Source: DAOUKH01 sp964291475 (GTDB lineage Bacteria; Chloroflexota; Dehalococcoidia; SHYB01). Taken from it: a DNA stretch of 64,000 bases. The stretch covers positions 1 to 64,000 of the forward strand of contig OZ220078.1 of the NCBI GenBank assembly GCA_964291475.2. The letters run 5' to 3'. Every line of letters begins with the position of its first letter. Positions within the stretch are counted from its first letter, which is position 1. Below the pieces are notes generated by a model. That model saw nothing but the letters and a program-made list of their open reading frames with translations, did no database searches and was not told the origin of the DNA. Both the position numbers and the translations under genes were made by a program. Below are positions 1-7,878 of the stretch, in pieces.

Positions 1-10
1 CGAGCATCGG

Positions 11-1207
11 ATGAAGTACCGGCTTCTCGGCCGCACCGGCGTGCAGGTGAGCCAGCTCTGCCTAGGCACAATGATGTTCGGCTCGTTCGGCAACCCCGAC
101 CGTGTCGCCTGCATGCGCATCATCCACGCCGCGCTGGACGCGGGAATCAACTTCATCGACACGGCCGACGTCTACTCCGGCGGGGAGTCGGAGCAGATCG
201 TGGGCGAGGCGCTGCGCGGGCGGCGGGACAACGTGGTCCTCGCCACCAAGGTGCATCATCCGATGGGGGGCGACATCAACGAGCACGGCAGCTCACGGCG
301 GTGGATCGTGCGGGCGGTCGACGACAGCCTGCGGCGCCTGAAAACGGACTGGATCGACCTCTACCAAGTGCACCGTCACGATCCGCTGACGGACCTGGAA
401 GAGACGATGAGCGCACTGACGGACCTGGTCCGGGCGGGGAAGGTGCGCTACATCGGGAGTTGCACCTTCCCGGGTTCGCTGATCGCGGAGTCGCACTGGA
501 TCGCGGAGAAGCGGGGCTACGAGCGGTTCCGGTGCCAGCAGCCGCCGTACTCGATCTTGGCCCGCGGGGCCGAGAAGGACTCGCTGCCCACGAGCGCCCG
601 CTACGGCATGGGCGTGATTACCTGGAGCCCGCTCAGCCAGGGATGGCTCAGCGGCCGCTACCGTCGCGGCCAGCCCTTCCCCGACGCGCCGCGCAGCTCG
701 ATTCCGACGATGCGGAGGCGCGTCGAGGGGTGGGAGGACGCCCCGGCGAAGTCGCTGCTTGGCAAGCCGGCCGCGGGCGACCCCATCGCCGAGCGCAAGC
801 TGGACATCATCGAGGCGCTCGTGCCACTCGCCGAAGAGTCGGGCATCTCCCTGGTGCACCTTGCGGTGGCGTTCGTGCTCAATCATCCGGCGGTGACGTC
901 GGCGATCATCGGGCCGCGGACGATGGAGCACTTGACGGGGCAACTCGGCGCGGTGGACGTCGATCTGAGCCAGGAGGTCCTGGACCGCATCGACGAGCTG
1001 GTCACGCCGGGTTCGGACGTGAACCCGCTTGGGGCGGAGGTCGGGTACCAGCCGCCGGAGATTACGGACTCCTGGCGGCGGCGTCGTAACGCGCACGGTG
1101 CCGCGGCTGTAGCGGGGCCGCTATTCAACGTTGGCTGCTATCGCTTCAACGCCGACGGCGTTGTTAAGTTTTTCGGCGCTGGGCTTAATAGCGATGACGT
1201 TTATTAA
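11..1207 (+). CDS. Aldo/keto reductase
   Basis: NAD(P)H-dependent oxidoreductase of the aldo/keto reductase superfamily (TIM barrel, cytosolic); substrate unknown. The N-terminus is complete (MKYRLLGRTG), and the catalytic tetrad is visible as Asp50, Tyr55, Lys80 and His121 in the usual D-x4-Y, LATK and QVH contexts. A C-terminal cofactor region follows (SAIIGPRT near residue 300). As read, the protein has 398 residues, about 40 more than is usual. The family normally ends soon after a run of arginines (DSWRRRR here, residues ~353-359). A stop TAA lies one frame away at 1087-1089, so loss of one base in the GGCGGCGG run just before would explain the tail. The extra residues are translated from the repeat array upstream of the next gene and are probably not real. 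No promoter is visible because the gene starts at the window edge. Confidence 0.9.
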   Translation: MKYRLLGRTGVQVSQLCLGTMMFGSFGNPDRVACMRIIHAALDAGINFIDTADVYSGGESEQIVGEALRGRRDNVVLATKVHHPMGGDINEHGSSRRWIVRAVDDSLRRLKTDWIDLYQVHRHDPLTDLEETMSALTDLVRAGKVRYIGSCTFPGSLIAESHWIAEKRGYERFRCQQPPYSILARGAEKDSLPTSARYGMGVITWSPLSQGWLSGRYRRGQPFPDAPRSSIPTMRRRVEGWEDAPAKSLLGKPAAGDPIAERKLDIIEALVPLAEESGISLVHLAVAFVLNHPAVTSAIIGPRTMEHLTGQLGAVDVDLSQEVLDRIDELVTPGSDVNPLGAEVGYQPPEITDSWRRRRNAHGAAAVAGPLFNVGCYRFNADGVVKFFGAGLNSDDVY

Positions 1208-1310
1208 AGTATAGAGCCTAGAACTTAATAGAGTTCTTGTTTATTAAGTCTTGGCGCTATATGCTTAATAATGTGGCAGACTATTAAGTTTTGCGGCGTA
1301 GGCTTTGATT
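1122..1310. repeat. 40-bp-period array of alternating TATTAAG / CTTAATA half-sites before a Fic gene
   Basis: TATTAAG-like words start at 1122, 1162, 1202, 1242 and 1282, and the inverted CTTAATA-like words start at 1144, 1184, 1224 and 1264, so both series repeat at exactly 40 bp and alternate at 18 and 22 bp. The copies at 1184, 1224, 1242, 1264 and 1282 are exact; the 1122 and 1144 copies are degenerate. The AT-rich arms stand out from GC-rich flanks. The array ends just before the ribosome-binding site of the Fic gene, and a possible promoter (TTGTTT 1237-1242, 17 bp, TATGCT 1260-1265) lies inside it. The layout looks like a cooperative operator array, but this function is inferred. Confidence 0.75.
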
Positions 1311-1329
1311 GCCGGAGGAGCGCAGTTCC

Positions 1330-2486
1330 ATGCAACGCGGCGAGACCGGACGTTACTGGGTAAGCGCGGATGGCGGCGAGCAGGTGCGCGCTTTCATCCC
1401 CAATCCCCTGCCTCCGGAGCCGCCGCTGGTCATCGAGGGCGGCTTGCAGCAGGCGCTGTTCGACGCCGCCCTATCCCTGGGGCGTCTTGACGGCGCCTCC
1501 GCCCAACTGCCGGACAGGGACCTGCTGATCTATGCCTCCATACGCAAGGAGGCGGTGCTGTCTTCCCGCATCGAGGGAACACAGTCGTCCATCTCCGACC
1601 TCATGCTGTTCGAACTTGAGGAGGCGCCGGGCGTCCCGCTCGACGACGTCCGGGAGGTGTCGAACTACGTGGCGGCGATGGACCACGGCCTGCGGCGCAT
1701 GCGCGAGGGATTTCCGCTGTCAAACCGGCTGATTCGGGAGATTCACGAAATTCTGCTGTCGAGCGGGCGGGGGAGCAGCAAGGCGCCGGGCGAGTTCCGA
1801 CGCTCGCAGAACTGGATCGGGGGCAGCCGCCCCGGTAACGCCGTTTTCGTCCCGCCGCCCCACACCGAGGTGGCGGCGTGCATGGGCGACCTTGAGAGCT
1901 TCCTGCCCATCGAGGACGACGGCGTGCCGGCGCTGGTGCGGGCCGCCCTCGCACACGTGCAATTCGAGACCATTCACCCGTTCCTCGACGGGAATGGGCG
2001 CGTGGGGCGGCTGCTCATCACGTTTCTGCTCTGCCACGCCGACGTGCTGCGCGACCCAATCCTGTACTTGAGCCTCTACCTGAAGGAGCGGCGCTCCACC
2101 TACTATGCGCTGCTCGACCACGTGCGCCGGTCCGGCGACTGGGAGGCGTGGCTGACCTTCTTTCTGGAAGGCGTCCGCGAGACGGCCGACGGGGTGGTCT
2201 CCACCGCCGAGCGCCTGTCGCGGATGTTCGCCGAGGACCGCGGCCGGATCGAGTCCACGCGGCGGGCCGGCTCGGCGCTGCGCGCGCACCACGAGCTCAT
2301 GGCGCGGCCGATACTCACCATCCCCAACGTGAGCAAGCGCACGGGGCTCTCGTTTCCGGCCGCCGCGTCGGCGATGAGGCTGCTCGTGGAACTCGGCATC
2401 GCGCGTGAAATCACGGGCGGAAGCGCAACCGGATCTTCGTCTACGACCGGTATCTCTCCGTTTTGGAAGAAGGCACGGAGGGGTAG
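1330..2486 (+). CDS. Fic-family AMPylase-like protein with C-terminal winged helix (frameshifted near 2415)
   Basis: Fic proteins usually transfer AMP or another nucleotide to hydroxyl groups of target proteins. The start ATG 1330 follows GGAGGAG (1314-1320) by 9 nt. Numbered from there, the inhibitory-helix motif S78-S-R-I-E82-G83 marks an autoinhibited N-terminal (class II) Fic protein, and the catalytic motif HPFLDGNGRVGR (216-227) is intact. The C-terminal part (about 320-385) resembles a winged helix. After EITG (near base 2415) the read frame runs on into unrelated sequence. Restoring one base in GGGCGG gives RKRNRIFVYDRYLSVLEEG and a stop at 2484-2486, which is the usual ending of this family (about 385 aa). 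The gene is preceded by a 40-bp-period palindromic array, suggesting autoregulation. A second Fic gene of the same architecture lies at 51573-52751. The AMPylation target is unknown. Confidence 0.88.
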
Positions 2487-2523
2487 GCTTGCGGGCGCCG
2501 CTTCCGGTGGGCGCGCAATCCCG

Positions 2524-2529
2524 TATAAT
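2524..2529 (+). promoter_or_regulatory. Consensus -10 box TATAAT before the crotonase gene
   Basis: A perfect TATAAT sits 38 bp from the TTG start of the crotonase gene in GC-rich DNA. Only a weak -35 (TTCCGG, 2502-2507, spacer 16) is present, so the promoter is probable but not certain. Confidence 0.5.
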
Positions 2530-2561
2530 CCCCGCCGAGACACGGCATCCTGGAGGCACCC

Positions 2562-3362
2562 TTGGGCGACTACAGCAAGTACGAGGAGAATCATCTCGAC
2601 GTGGAGATGAAGGACCGCGTGGCGGTGGTGACGATGAACCGGCCGGAGAAGCGGAACGCCATCGACTCGGCGCTGCATGAAGGGCTGGAGCTTATCCTCG
2701 AAGACCTGAGCACGGACCCCGACGTGGGGGCGATCGTGCTCACCGGCGCGGGCAAGGCGTTCTGCGCCGGGGGCGACATCAGCACGATGGGCGACACCAT
2801 CCAGGACCGGTCGCCCCTGCACTACACACGAGGGCCGAAGTACCTCATCCAGGCCTTCGCCAACTGCGAAGCGCCGATCATCGCCGCGGTGAACGGGCCG
2901 GCGGCGGGCCTGGGCGCGACGATCGCGCTGATGTGCGACGTGATCTACATGAGCGACCAAGCGCGCATCGGCGACACGCACGTGCAGGTCGGGCTCGTGG
3001 CCGGCGACGGCGGGGCGGTGATCTGGCCTCTGCTGGTCGGGCCGCACCGCGCCAAGGAGTTCTTGATGGCGGGGGCCTACGTCGACGGCGCGAAGGCGGA
3101 GAAGATCGGCCTGGTGAACCACGTGGTGCCGCACGACGACCTGCTGGACGAGGCCTTGGCCTTCGCTACGGAGCTGGCGAACGGGCCCGGGGCGGCAATC
3201 CGCTGGACCAAGATGGCGGTCAACCGGATGATCTGGCAGAACATCAACCTGGTGCTCGAGATGAGCCTCGCCACGGAAGGGCTGTCCTTCCAGACAAAGG
3301 ACCACGTCGAGGCGGCGACCGCGTTCATGGAGAAGCGCCCGCCGAAGTTCACCGGCGAGTAG
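2562..3362 (+). CDS. Enoyl-CoA hydratase/isomerase family protein (crotonase fold)
   Basis: Crotonase-superfamily enzyme acting on acyl-CoA thioesters. The start is TTG 2562, with GGAGG (2552-2556) five bases before it; the alternative ATG 2607 would remove the first beta strand. Family signatures are VVTMNRPEKRNA near the N-terminus, the CoA-binding oxyanion loop GKAFCAGGDIS, AAVNGPAAGLG, and the helix HRAKEFLMAG, whose Glu matches the second catalytic Glu of hydratases. At the position of the first catalytic Glu the sequence reads DTHVQVGLVAGDGG, so that acid is missing. A classical hydratase reaction is therefore doubtful, and isomerase, hydrolase or another crotonase chemistry is possible. 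The length, 266 aa, is normal. It has its own promoter-like TATAAT and is followed by about 280 bp without a gene. Confidence 0.9.
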   Translation: MGDYSKYEENHLDVEMKDRVAVVTMNRPEKRNAIDSALHEGLELILEDLSTDPDVGAIVLTGAGKAFCAGGDISTMGDTIQDRSPLHYTRGPKYLIQAFANCEAPIIAAVNGPAAGLGATIALMCDVIYMSDQARIGDTHVQVGLVAGDGGAVIWPLLVGPHRAKEFLMAGAYVDGAKAEKIGLVNHVVPHDDLLDEALAFATELANGPGAAIRWTKMAVNRMIWQNINLVLEMSLATEGLSFQTKDHVEAATAFMEKRPPKFTGE

Positions 3363-3404
3363 CTAGGCCGGTCTCGAGCAGCCCCGCGGAGCGTGGGTCC
3401 GTGG

Positions 3405-3470
3405 CGGGCGCCGAGGCGCCATCGACCTCGCGCTCTGTCTCAATACCTCCCAGAGGGAGAGAGGCTTAAC
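3405..3470 (+). repeat. Degenerate fragment of the dispersed ~120-bp repeat
   Basis: Ends with CTCCCAGAGGGAGAGAGGCTTAAC-like sequence as in the 3' third of the repeat seen at 22321, 41083 and elsewhere, preceded by a GGCGCC-type palindrome. Most of the GGGGCCCCTCATCTC module is absent. The rest of 3363-3640 holds nothing else clear; a weak extended -10 (TGTGATACAT, about 3549-3558) is possible for the next gene. Confidence 0.45.
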
Positions 3471-3640
3471 GGGCGGCTCTCCAACAGGGGAGGACGGAAA
3501 GGCGCTGCACGCCAAAAGCTCGGCAGTCGCTTGCTTGCGATGTCTGGATGTGATACATAGGTGGCCTCGGATCAGACGTCTCGTTTCTACGGTGGTGTTG
3601 TAGCAGGGCGACGGTTCGAGCCCTGGGAGAGGAATGGGAG

Positions 3641-5305
3641 ATGAGGAAGCTATTCCGGTTCGGGATCCCGGCAATTCTTGCCCTGGCTCTACTGGTAACG
3701 GCGTGTGGAGGTGCGGACCCCACGGCTACACCGGTCCCCACGGCCACTGCCGTCCCTCCGACGGCCACGCCGGTCCCGGCGCCGACGGACACCCCGGAGC
3801 CAACCACGAAGATGGGCGGGACACTGAAATACGTCCCGCTTGCAGACCAGCTCGGGCTGGACCCGGGCTTCTCCAGCTACTATCAGACGATCCAGCATTC
3901 CATGCAGATCAATGACTTCCTCTTTTCCACGGACGCCGACCTCAAAATACAGCCCCAGATGGTGGACACCTGGGACCTGAGCTCCGATGGCACGGTCTAC
4001 ACCTTCAACCTCCGGGATGGACTCGCCTTCCATGACGGCAGGCCCGTGGAGGCGGAACACGTCGTCGCGACTATGGAGCGGGGGATCGGAGTCGACACCT
4101 ACGGCAAGTTCCTAGCCCCGGTGGTCGCCGGTATTGAGGCGTTGGACGCCGACACGCTTACGCTCACCCTAATGGAACCCCTCGGCTTCACGCTCAATGC
4201 CCTTGGGTACGCGAGCACGCGGTTCGCTCTGGTGATGCCGCCCGAGTACACCAGCCTTCCCCAGAAAGAGAAGGCGGCGGGTGAGATCGGGGCCGGCCCC
4301 TGGAAGTTCGTGGAATGGCAGCCCGGGGACCAGATCGACTACGAGCGCAACGACAACTACGTGCCCCGGGATGAGGACGCCAGCGGCTATGCCGGTGGGA
4401 AGCAGGTGTTCCTAGACGCGCACGAGTGGCACATCATCGCCGACTCGGGCGCTAAGGTGGCCGCGGTCGAGACCGGTCAGGTCGATTTTGTCGACTGGCC
4501 GCCCCCGGATTCCTTCGACCGCACCGCGGGTAACCCCGACCTGGTAACCCTCCGGGACACGGCGGGCCCCATGGCGTTCATCTACGTGAACAAGCTCGTG
4601 CCGCCGTTCAACGACGTTCGCGCCCGGAAGGCGCTCCAAGCCGCGGTGAACCAGCGGGAACATCTCCTCACCGCCTACCCAGAGTCCTTGGCCTCGCCGT
4701 GCGCGGCCATCTTCGGTTGCAGCGCGGCGCCTTGGTCATCGGAGGCCGGCATTGAGCCGTGGATCAGCGACAGCGACACGGAACTCGCACAAGAGCTGTG
4801 GGACCAGGCTTACAACGGCGAAACGCTGGTCCTCGTGCAGTGGAACGGACGACCGGAATACCAGAACCCCGGCCTCTTGACCAAGCAGATTCTGGAGGAC
4901 CTGGGGGCCGAGGTTGAAGTGTTCGCCACCGACACCGCCGCGGGCAGCGCCCTCGTGCGCAACCGGGAGGCCTCGGAGGCAGGCGATTGGCACGTGGGGC
5001 ATCTGGTCTCCACGAACTATGTGGACCCCATTTCCACCAGTTTCCTCAATCCCTCGTATGGGTACGGCGGATGGAGCGTCGATGACCGCATCACCGACCT
5101 AAAGGGAGAGTTCCTCAGGGCCACCGACGATGCAGAGAGAAAGCGCATCGTCGACGAGATTCAGACGATCAACTACGCCAACGCCGAGGGGATCATCAGC
5201 GGCCAAGCCTTCCGCCACAAGGTCTACCGGAAAGACGTCAAGGGAGTCATTCCGGCGCCGATCTTGACGTACCAACCGTTCTGGAACATCTGGCTCGACC
5301 GGTAG
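3641..5305 (+). CDS. ABC transporter substrate-binding lipoprotein, oligopeptide/dipeptide type (SBP_bac_5)
   Basis: Extracellular solute receptor for a Dpp/Opp-type ABC importer. ATG 3641 follows GGAGAGGA (3626-3633) by 7 nt. The signal peptide ends in the lipobox LVTAC with Cys22 as the lipid anchor. A Pro/Thr-rich linker (about residues 24-53) typical of Chloroflexota lipoproteins follows, then a full SBP_bac_5 domain with KYVPLADQLGLDPGF at its start, VYTFNLRDGLAFHDGRPVEAE and FNDVRARKALQAAVNQ. Length is 554 aa. The two permeases that probably belong to it lie 6 kb downstream (11315-13149), with a Rieske/hydrolase gene set between. A hairpin directly after the stop may limit read-through. 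The cluster suggests that the ligand is a cyclic or aromatic compound rather than a peptide, but that is inference from context. No ATPase subunit is encoded in the window. Confidence 0.93.
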   Translation: MRKLFRFGIPAILALALLVTACGGADPTATPVPTATAVPPTATPVPAPTDTPEPTTKMGGTLKYVPLADQLGLDPGFSSYYQTIQHSMQINDFLFSTDADLKIQPQMVDTWDLSSDGTVYTFNLRDGLAFHDGRPVEAEHVVATMERGIGVDTYGKFLAPVVAGIEALDADTLTLTLMEPLGFTLNALGYASTRFALVMPPEYTSLPQKEKAAGEIGAGPWKFVEWQPGDQIDYERNDNYVPRDEDASGYAGGKQVFLDAHEWHIIADSGAKVAAVETGQVDFVDWPPPDSFDRTAGNPDLVTLRDTAGPMAFIYVNKLVPPFNDVRARKALQAAVNQREHLLTAYPESLASPCAAIFGCSAAPWSSEAGIEPWISDSDTELAQELWDQAYNGETLVLVQWNGRPEYQNPGLLTKQILEDLGAEVEVFATDTAAGSALVRNREASEAGDWHVGHLVSTNYVDPISTSFLNPSYGYGGWSVDDRITDLKGEFLRATDDAERKRIVDEIQTINYANAEGIISGQAFRHKVYRKDVKGVIPAPILTYQPFWNIWLDR

Positions 5306-5324
5306 CCGGTAGGGTCGTGAAGTA

Positions 5325-5364
5325 AGCGAATCAGGGAGAGGACGAGTCCTTTCCCTGATTTGCT
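5325..5364 (+). terminator. Strong hairpin after the binding-protein gene
   Basis: AGCGAATCAGGGA (5325-5337) pairs with TCCCTGATTTGCT (5352-5364) over 13 bp with one G-U pair, and the inner bases can extend the stem (GGA/TCC). It starts 19 bp after the stop. There is no long T tract, so it may be a partial terminator or an mRNA-stabilising hairpin that sets binding-protein mRNA above the downstream genes. Confidence 0.6.
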
Positions 5365-5409
5365 TCTGGCGAGGGTTGCAGTGGGCCGGAAGAAGGGCAG
5401 GGAACGGCG

Positions 5410-6711
5410 ATGGTTGGACTGAAAGCCCGACCCGAGCAAACGACCGAGTTCACCGAGGCCGTCAGGGATACGGCGTCGGAGGCCTATGGGTCATCCCAGA
5501 TCGGCCCCTGGGACTACTGCCCCAAGCTCGGTTTCAGAGAGTACTGGTATCCGGCCGTTTGGAAGAAGAAGGTGGGCCGGCGACCGATCAACGTCACGAT
5601 GTTGGGCGAGGAGCTGGTCCTCTTCCGGGGCAAGGAAGGAAGGATCGAGGCCCTCAGCGACTGGTGCCCTCACCGGGGCGCCCGGCTCTCCCGCGGCTAC
5701 AACGAGTTCCCCGGGACGATCACCTGCCCCTACCACGGCTATACGTTCGACGCCAGCGGTCAGTGCGTGGCCGGGCTCGTCGAGGCCGACGTCTCGCCCT
5801 TGGCGGCAAAGATGAAGGCACGGAAGTACCCGACGGCGGAGTGGCAAGGGATCGTCTTCGTCTGGATGGGGATCACGGACCCCGTGCCTCTGGAAGAAGA
5901 CCTGCCCTGGGAATTCAAGGAGCCGGGCTTGACGGGCCGGCGGTTCAGCAGGGTGCGGGTATGGCACGCCAACTGGACGGAGCCGGTGAACCAGGGCGTC
6001 GACAATCACGGTCTCTACCTGCACCGAGGTCTGACGATCTGGCGCCTCTTCAACATCAAACTGCACTTCTTCCGCAAGAAGCCCGTCCAGACCGGGTCGA
6101 TCAAGGTGGTGGAAGAGGGCGACAACTACATCAACGTCCGATTCGGCGCACTCCGATACGGTCAGGGCGACTACCCGGGGCTGGGAAAGTGGCCGCGGCG
6201 GGCGTGGTGGCGGGTGCTGGGCCCGGTCAAGGGGCCGGGGGGCCGAGAGGCCGTCGCCGGCAGCGGCAGCATCGACGACGTCCGCTGGGCGGGGCACGAC
6301 CACAACGTCGAGCTTCCCAGCAAGGTCCGCATCCCCTCCGGCATCAACCAGTACCTGCGCTGGGGGGTCCCCGTCGATGAAGAGAACACGCGGATGTGGA
6401 CCTTCCTGCTGTGGAAGAGACCGAAGAACTTCCTCCACGCCATCTATCAGTACCTCTACTACCACCTGTACCGAAAGCAGTACGAAGTCATCGGCATCAA
6501 TGAGCGCCAGGACCTCGAAGTGTTCCTCGGCGACCGTCTGAACTACGAGTCGTCACAGAAACTTGGCATGGTCGACGTCGGGGTCATCTACTTCCGGCGG
6601 CACCTGGCGAAGCGTTCGCGCGACTTCCGGCGGCTCGGCGGCGCGTTTGGTAATCGTAAGCAGCCTCCCGACCCGGCGAAGGTCGCGGAGTGGACGGCAG
6701 GCCCCCGGTAG
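5410..6711 (+). CDS. Rieske non-heme iron oxygenase, alpha subunit (copy 1)
   Basis: Terminal oxygenase that would hydroxylate or demethylate a ring substrate using electrons from a separate reductase. The start is ATG 5410 behind AGGGA. The Rieske [2Fe-2S] site is canonical: C86-P-H88, 17 residues, C106-P-Y-H109. The catalytic domain carries NWTEPVNQGVDNHGLYLHRG (188-207), so the likely iron ligands are Asp198, His200 and His205. The usual spacing is D-x2-H-x3/4-H, while here the first His is only two residues after Asp. Length is 433 aa. The protein is close to the second copy at 9939-11240; the N-terminal ~165 residues are nearly identical and the C-terminal halves diverge. No reductase is nearby; a Rieske ferredoxin is encoded 33 kb away (44095-44409). 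The substrate cannot be named from sequence. Confidence 0.93.
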   Translation: MVGLKARPEQTTEFTEAVRDTASEAYGSSQIGPWDYCPKLGFREYWYPAVWKKKVGRRPINVTMLGEELVLFRGKEGRIEALSDWCPHRGARLSRGYNEFPGTITCPYHGYTFDASGQCVAGLVEADVSPLAAKMKARKYPTAEWQGIVFVWMGITDPVPLEEDLPWEFKEPGLTGRRFSRVRVWHANWTEPVNQGVDNHGLYLHRGLTIWRLFNIKLHFFRKKPVQTGSIKVVEEGDNYINVRFGALRYGQGDYPGLGKWPRRAWWRVLGPVKGPGGREAVAGSGSIDDVRWAGHDHNVELPSKVRIPSGINQYLRWGVPVDEENTRMWTFLLWKRPKNFLHAIYQYLYYHLYRKQYEVIGINERQDLEVFLGDRLNYESSQKLGMVDVGVIYFRRHLAKRSRDFRRLGGAFGNRKQPPDPAKVAEWTAGPR

Positions 6712-6846
6712 CCGAATCCCGAGCCGTCACCGCATGGGGCGGATGCAGCCGGAGGGCGGACCGGCGGGAGCGGGCGCTGGGCTCACGGCCGAAGGGTTCG
6801 TCGGGGCCGTCGCACGGCTGTGTAGCGATTCGGAGGGGACAGCGGC

Positions 6847-7845
6847 ATGCCACAAGTCGCGGAGAAGGCATACCAAGCCACCGGATCGCCGCGCCGACTC
6901 GTCCACGCCAACATGTACGTCGGCGACTACGAGCGCAGCTTCGACTTCTACAACCAAATCTTGGGCGTGGAAGAGACGTTTCGCATCGTTGACGAGAAGA
7001 TCGTCTTCCTCAGCAACGGCAACACCCATCACGACTTGGCCTTCATCGAGGTTGCCGACTCGAAGGAACAGCGCCCGGACCACAGGGTCAGGCCCCACGA
7101 GTATGGGGCGCGGGCCGGGTTGAACCACTTCGCCTTCGAAATGTACAACGAGGCAGAGCTGGTGGAGGCTTGGCGGCGCCTCGAAGGCGGGGGCGTCGGG
7201 CCCCTTGGGCTGGAAGACCGCCTCGTCACCCGCAGCGTCTACTTCCACGACCCCGAGGGCCACGGTATAGAGCTTACCGTCGACATGCTGAGCAACTGGC
7301 GGGACTACCGGAAGCCGGGCGTCACGGTGTCGCACAAGCCGTACGTGCCGGAAGCGGAGCCGCCGAAGACCGAGACGTTCATCAACATGGACCCTGAGAT
7401 TCGTCGGATCGACTCCGCTCCGCTGCATGCGAAGCGGACCGCCCACGCGACGATCGCGGCTCAGGACTTTCCCGCTCTCCGCCGGTTCTATATCGAAATG
7501 GTGGGACTGCGGGAGGTATTTCTCGACCCCGACGGGGCGTTCTGCGTGCTGCAGGGCAAGGGCTACTCCGGATACTCCCTGGTGCTGATTCCCGCCTCGG
7601 CCCGTCACGAGCCCGGTGTTCACCAAGTCGCCTTCGAGCTCACCGACGTCAACGACCTCGACGGCGCTCCGGAGCGGCTCGCCGCCAAGGGCGTGCAGGT
7701 CGAGTACAAGATAGAGCATCCAAAGAAGCAAGCGGTCTACTTCCGCGACCCGGACGGCATCCTGGTCCAGGCCTATTGCGAGACGCCGGACTTCCTCGAC
7801 GGGATTGAGGGGATGGACCCGGCGCTCGCGGTCTTGTTGCTCTAG
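6847..7845 (+). CDS. Two-domain VOC protein, extradiol dioxygenase-like
   Basis: Vicinal-oxygen-chelate superfamily protein of 332 aa with two VOC modules, the architecture of type I extradiol ring-cleavage dioxygenases. ATG 6847 follows GGAGGGG. Module 1 (about 16-148) has the three metal-ligand positions filled by His20, His94 and Glu142 (GHGIELTVD). Module 2 (about 175-300) has TAHATI and GVHQVAFEL His residues but DPDGILVQAY, where Gln stands in the Glu position. In classical extradiol dioxygenases the metal sits in the C-terminal module, so here the active module may be swapped, or the enzyme may be a different VOC lyase or isomerase. It lies between a Rieske oxygenase and an MhpC-like hydrolase, which fits ring cleavage after hydroxylation. 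That pathway role is inference. Confidence 0.88.
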   Translation: MPQVAEKAYQATGSPRRLVHANMYVGDYERSFDFYNQILGVEETFRIVDEKIVFLSNGNTHHDLAFIEVADSKEQRPDHRVRPHEYGARAGLNHFAFEMYNEAELVEAWRRLEGGGVGPLGLEDRLVTRSVYFHDPEGHGIELTVDMLSNWRDYRKPGVTVSHKPYVPEAEPPKTETFINMDPEIRRIDSAPLHAKRTAHATIAAQDFPALRRFYIEMVGLREVFLDPDGAFCVLQGKGYSGYSLVLIPASARHEPGVHQVAFELTDVNDLDGAPERLAAKGVQVEYKIEHPKKQAVYFRDPDGILVQAYCETPDFLDGIEGMDPALAVLLL

Positions 7846-7878
7846 CGCAAGCAGGGTTCCGTCCGGAGAATGGTGGCC

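Noticed and set aside
1122..1310. Possible CRISPR array
   Set aside because: Only 7-bp arms are conserved, they alternate in orientation, and the intervening sequences are not unique spacers of fixed repeat units; there are no cas genes.
2103..3305. A 400-residue minus-strand frame across the Fic and crotonase genes
   Set aside because: No family pattern, and it is antisense to two well-supported genes.
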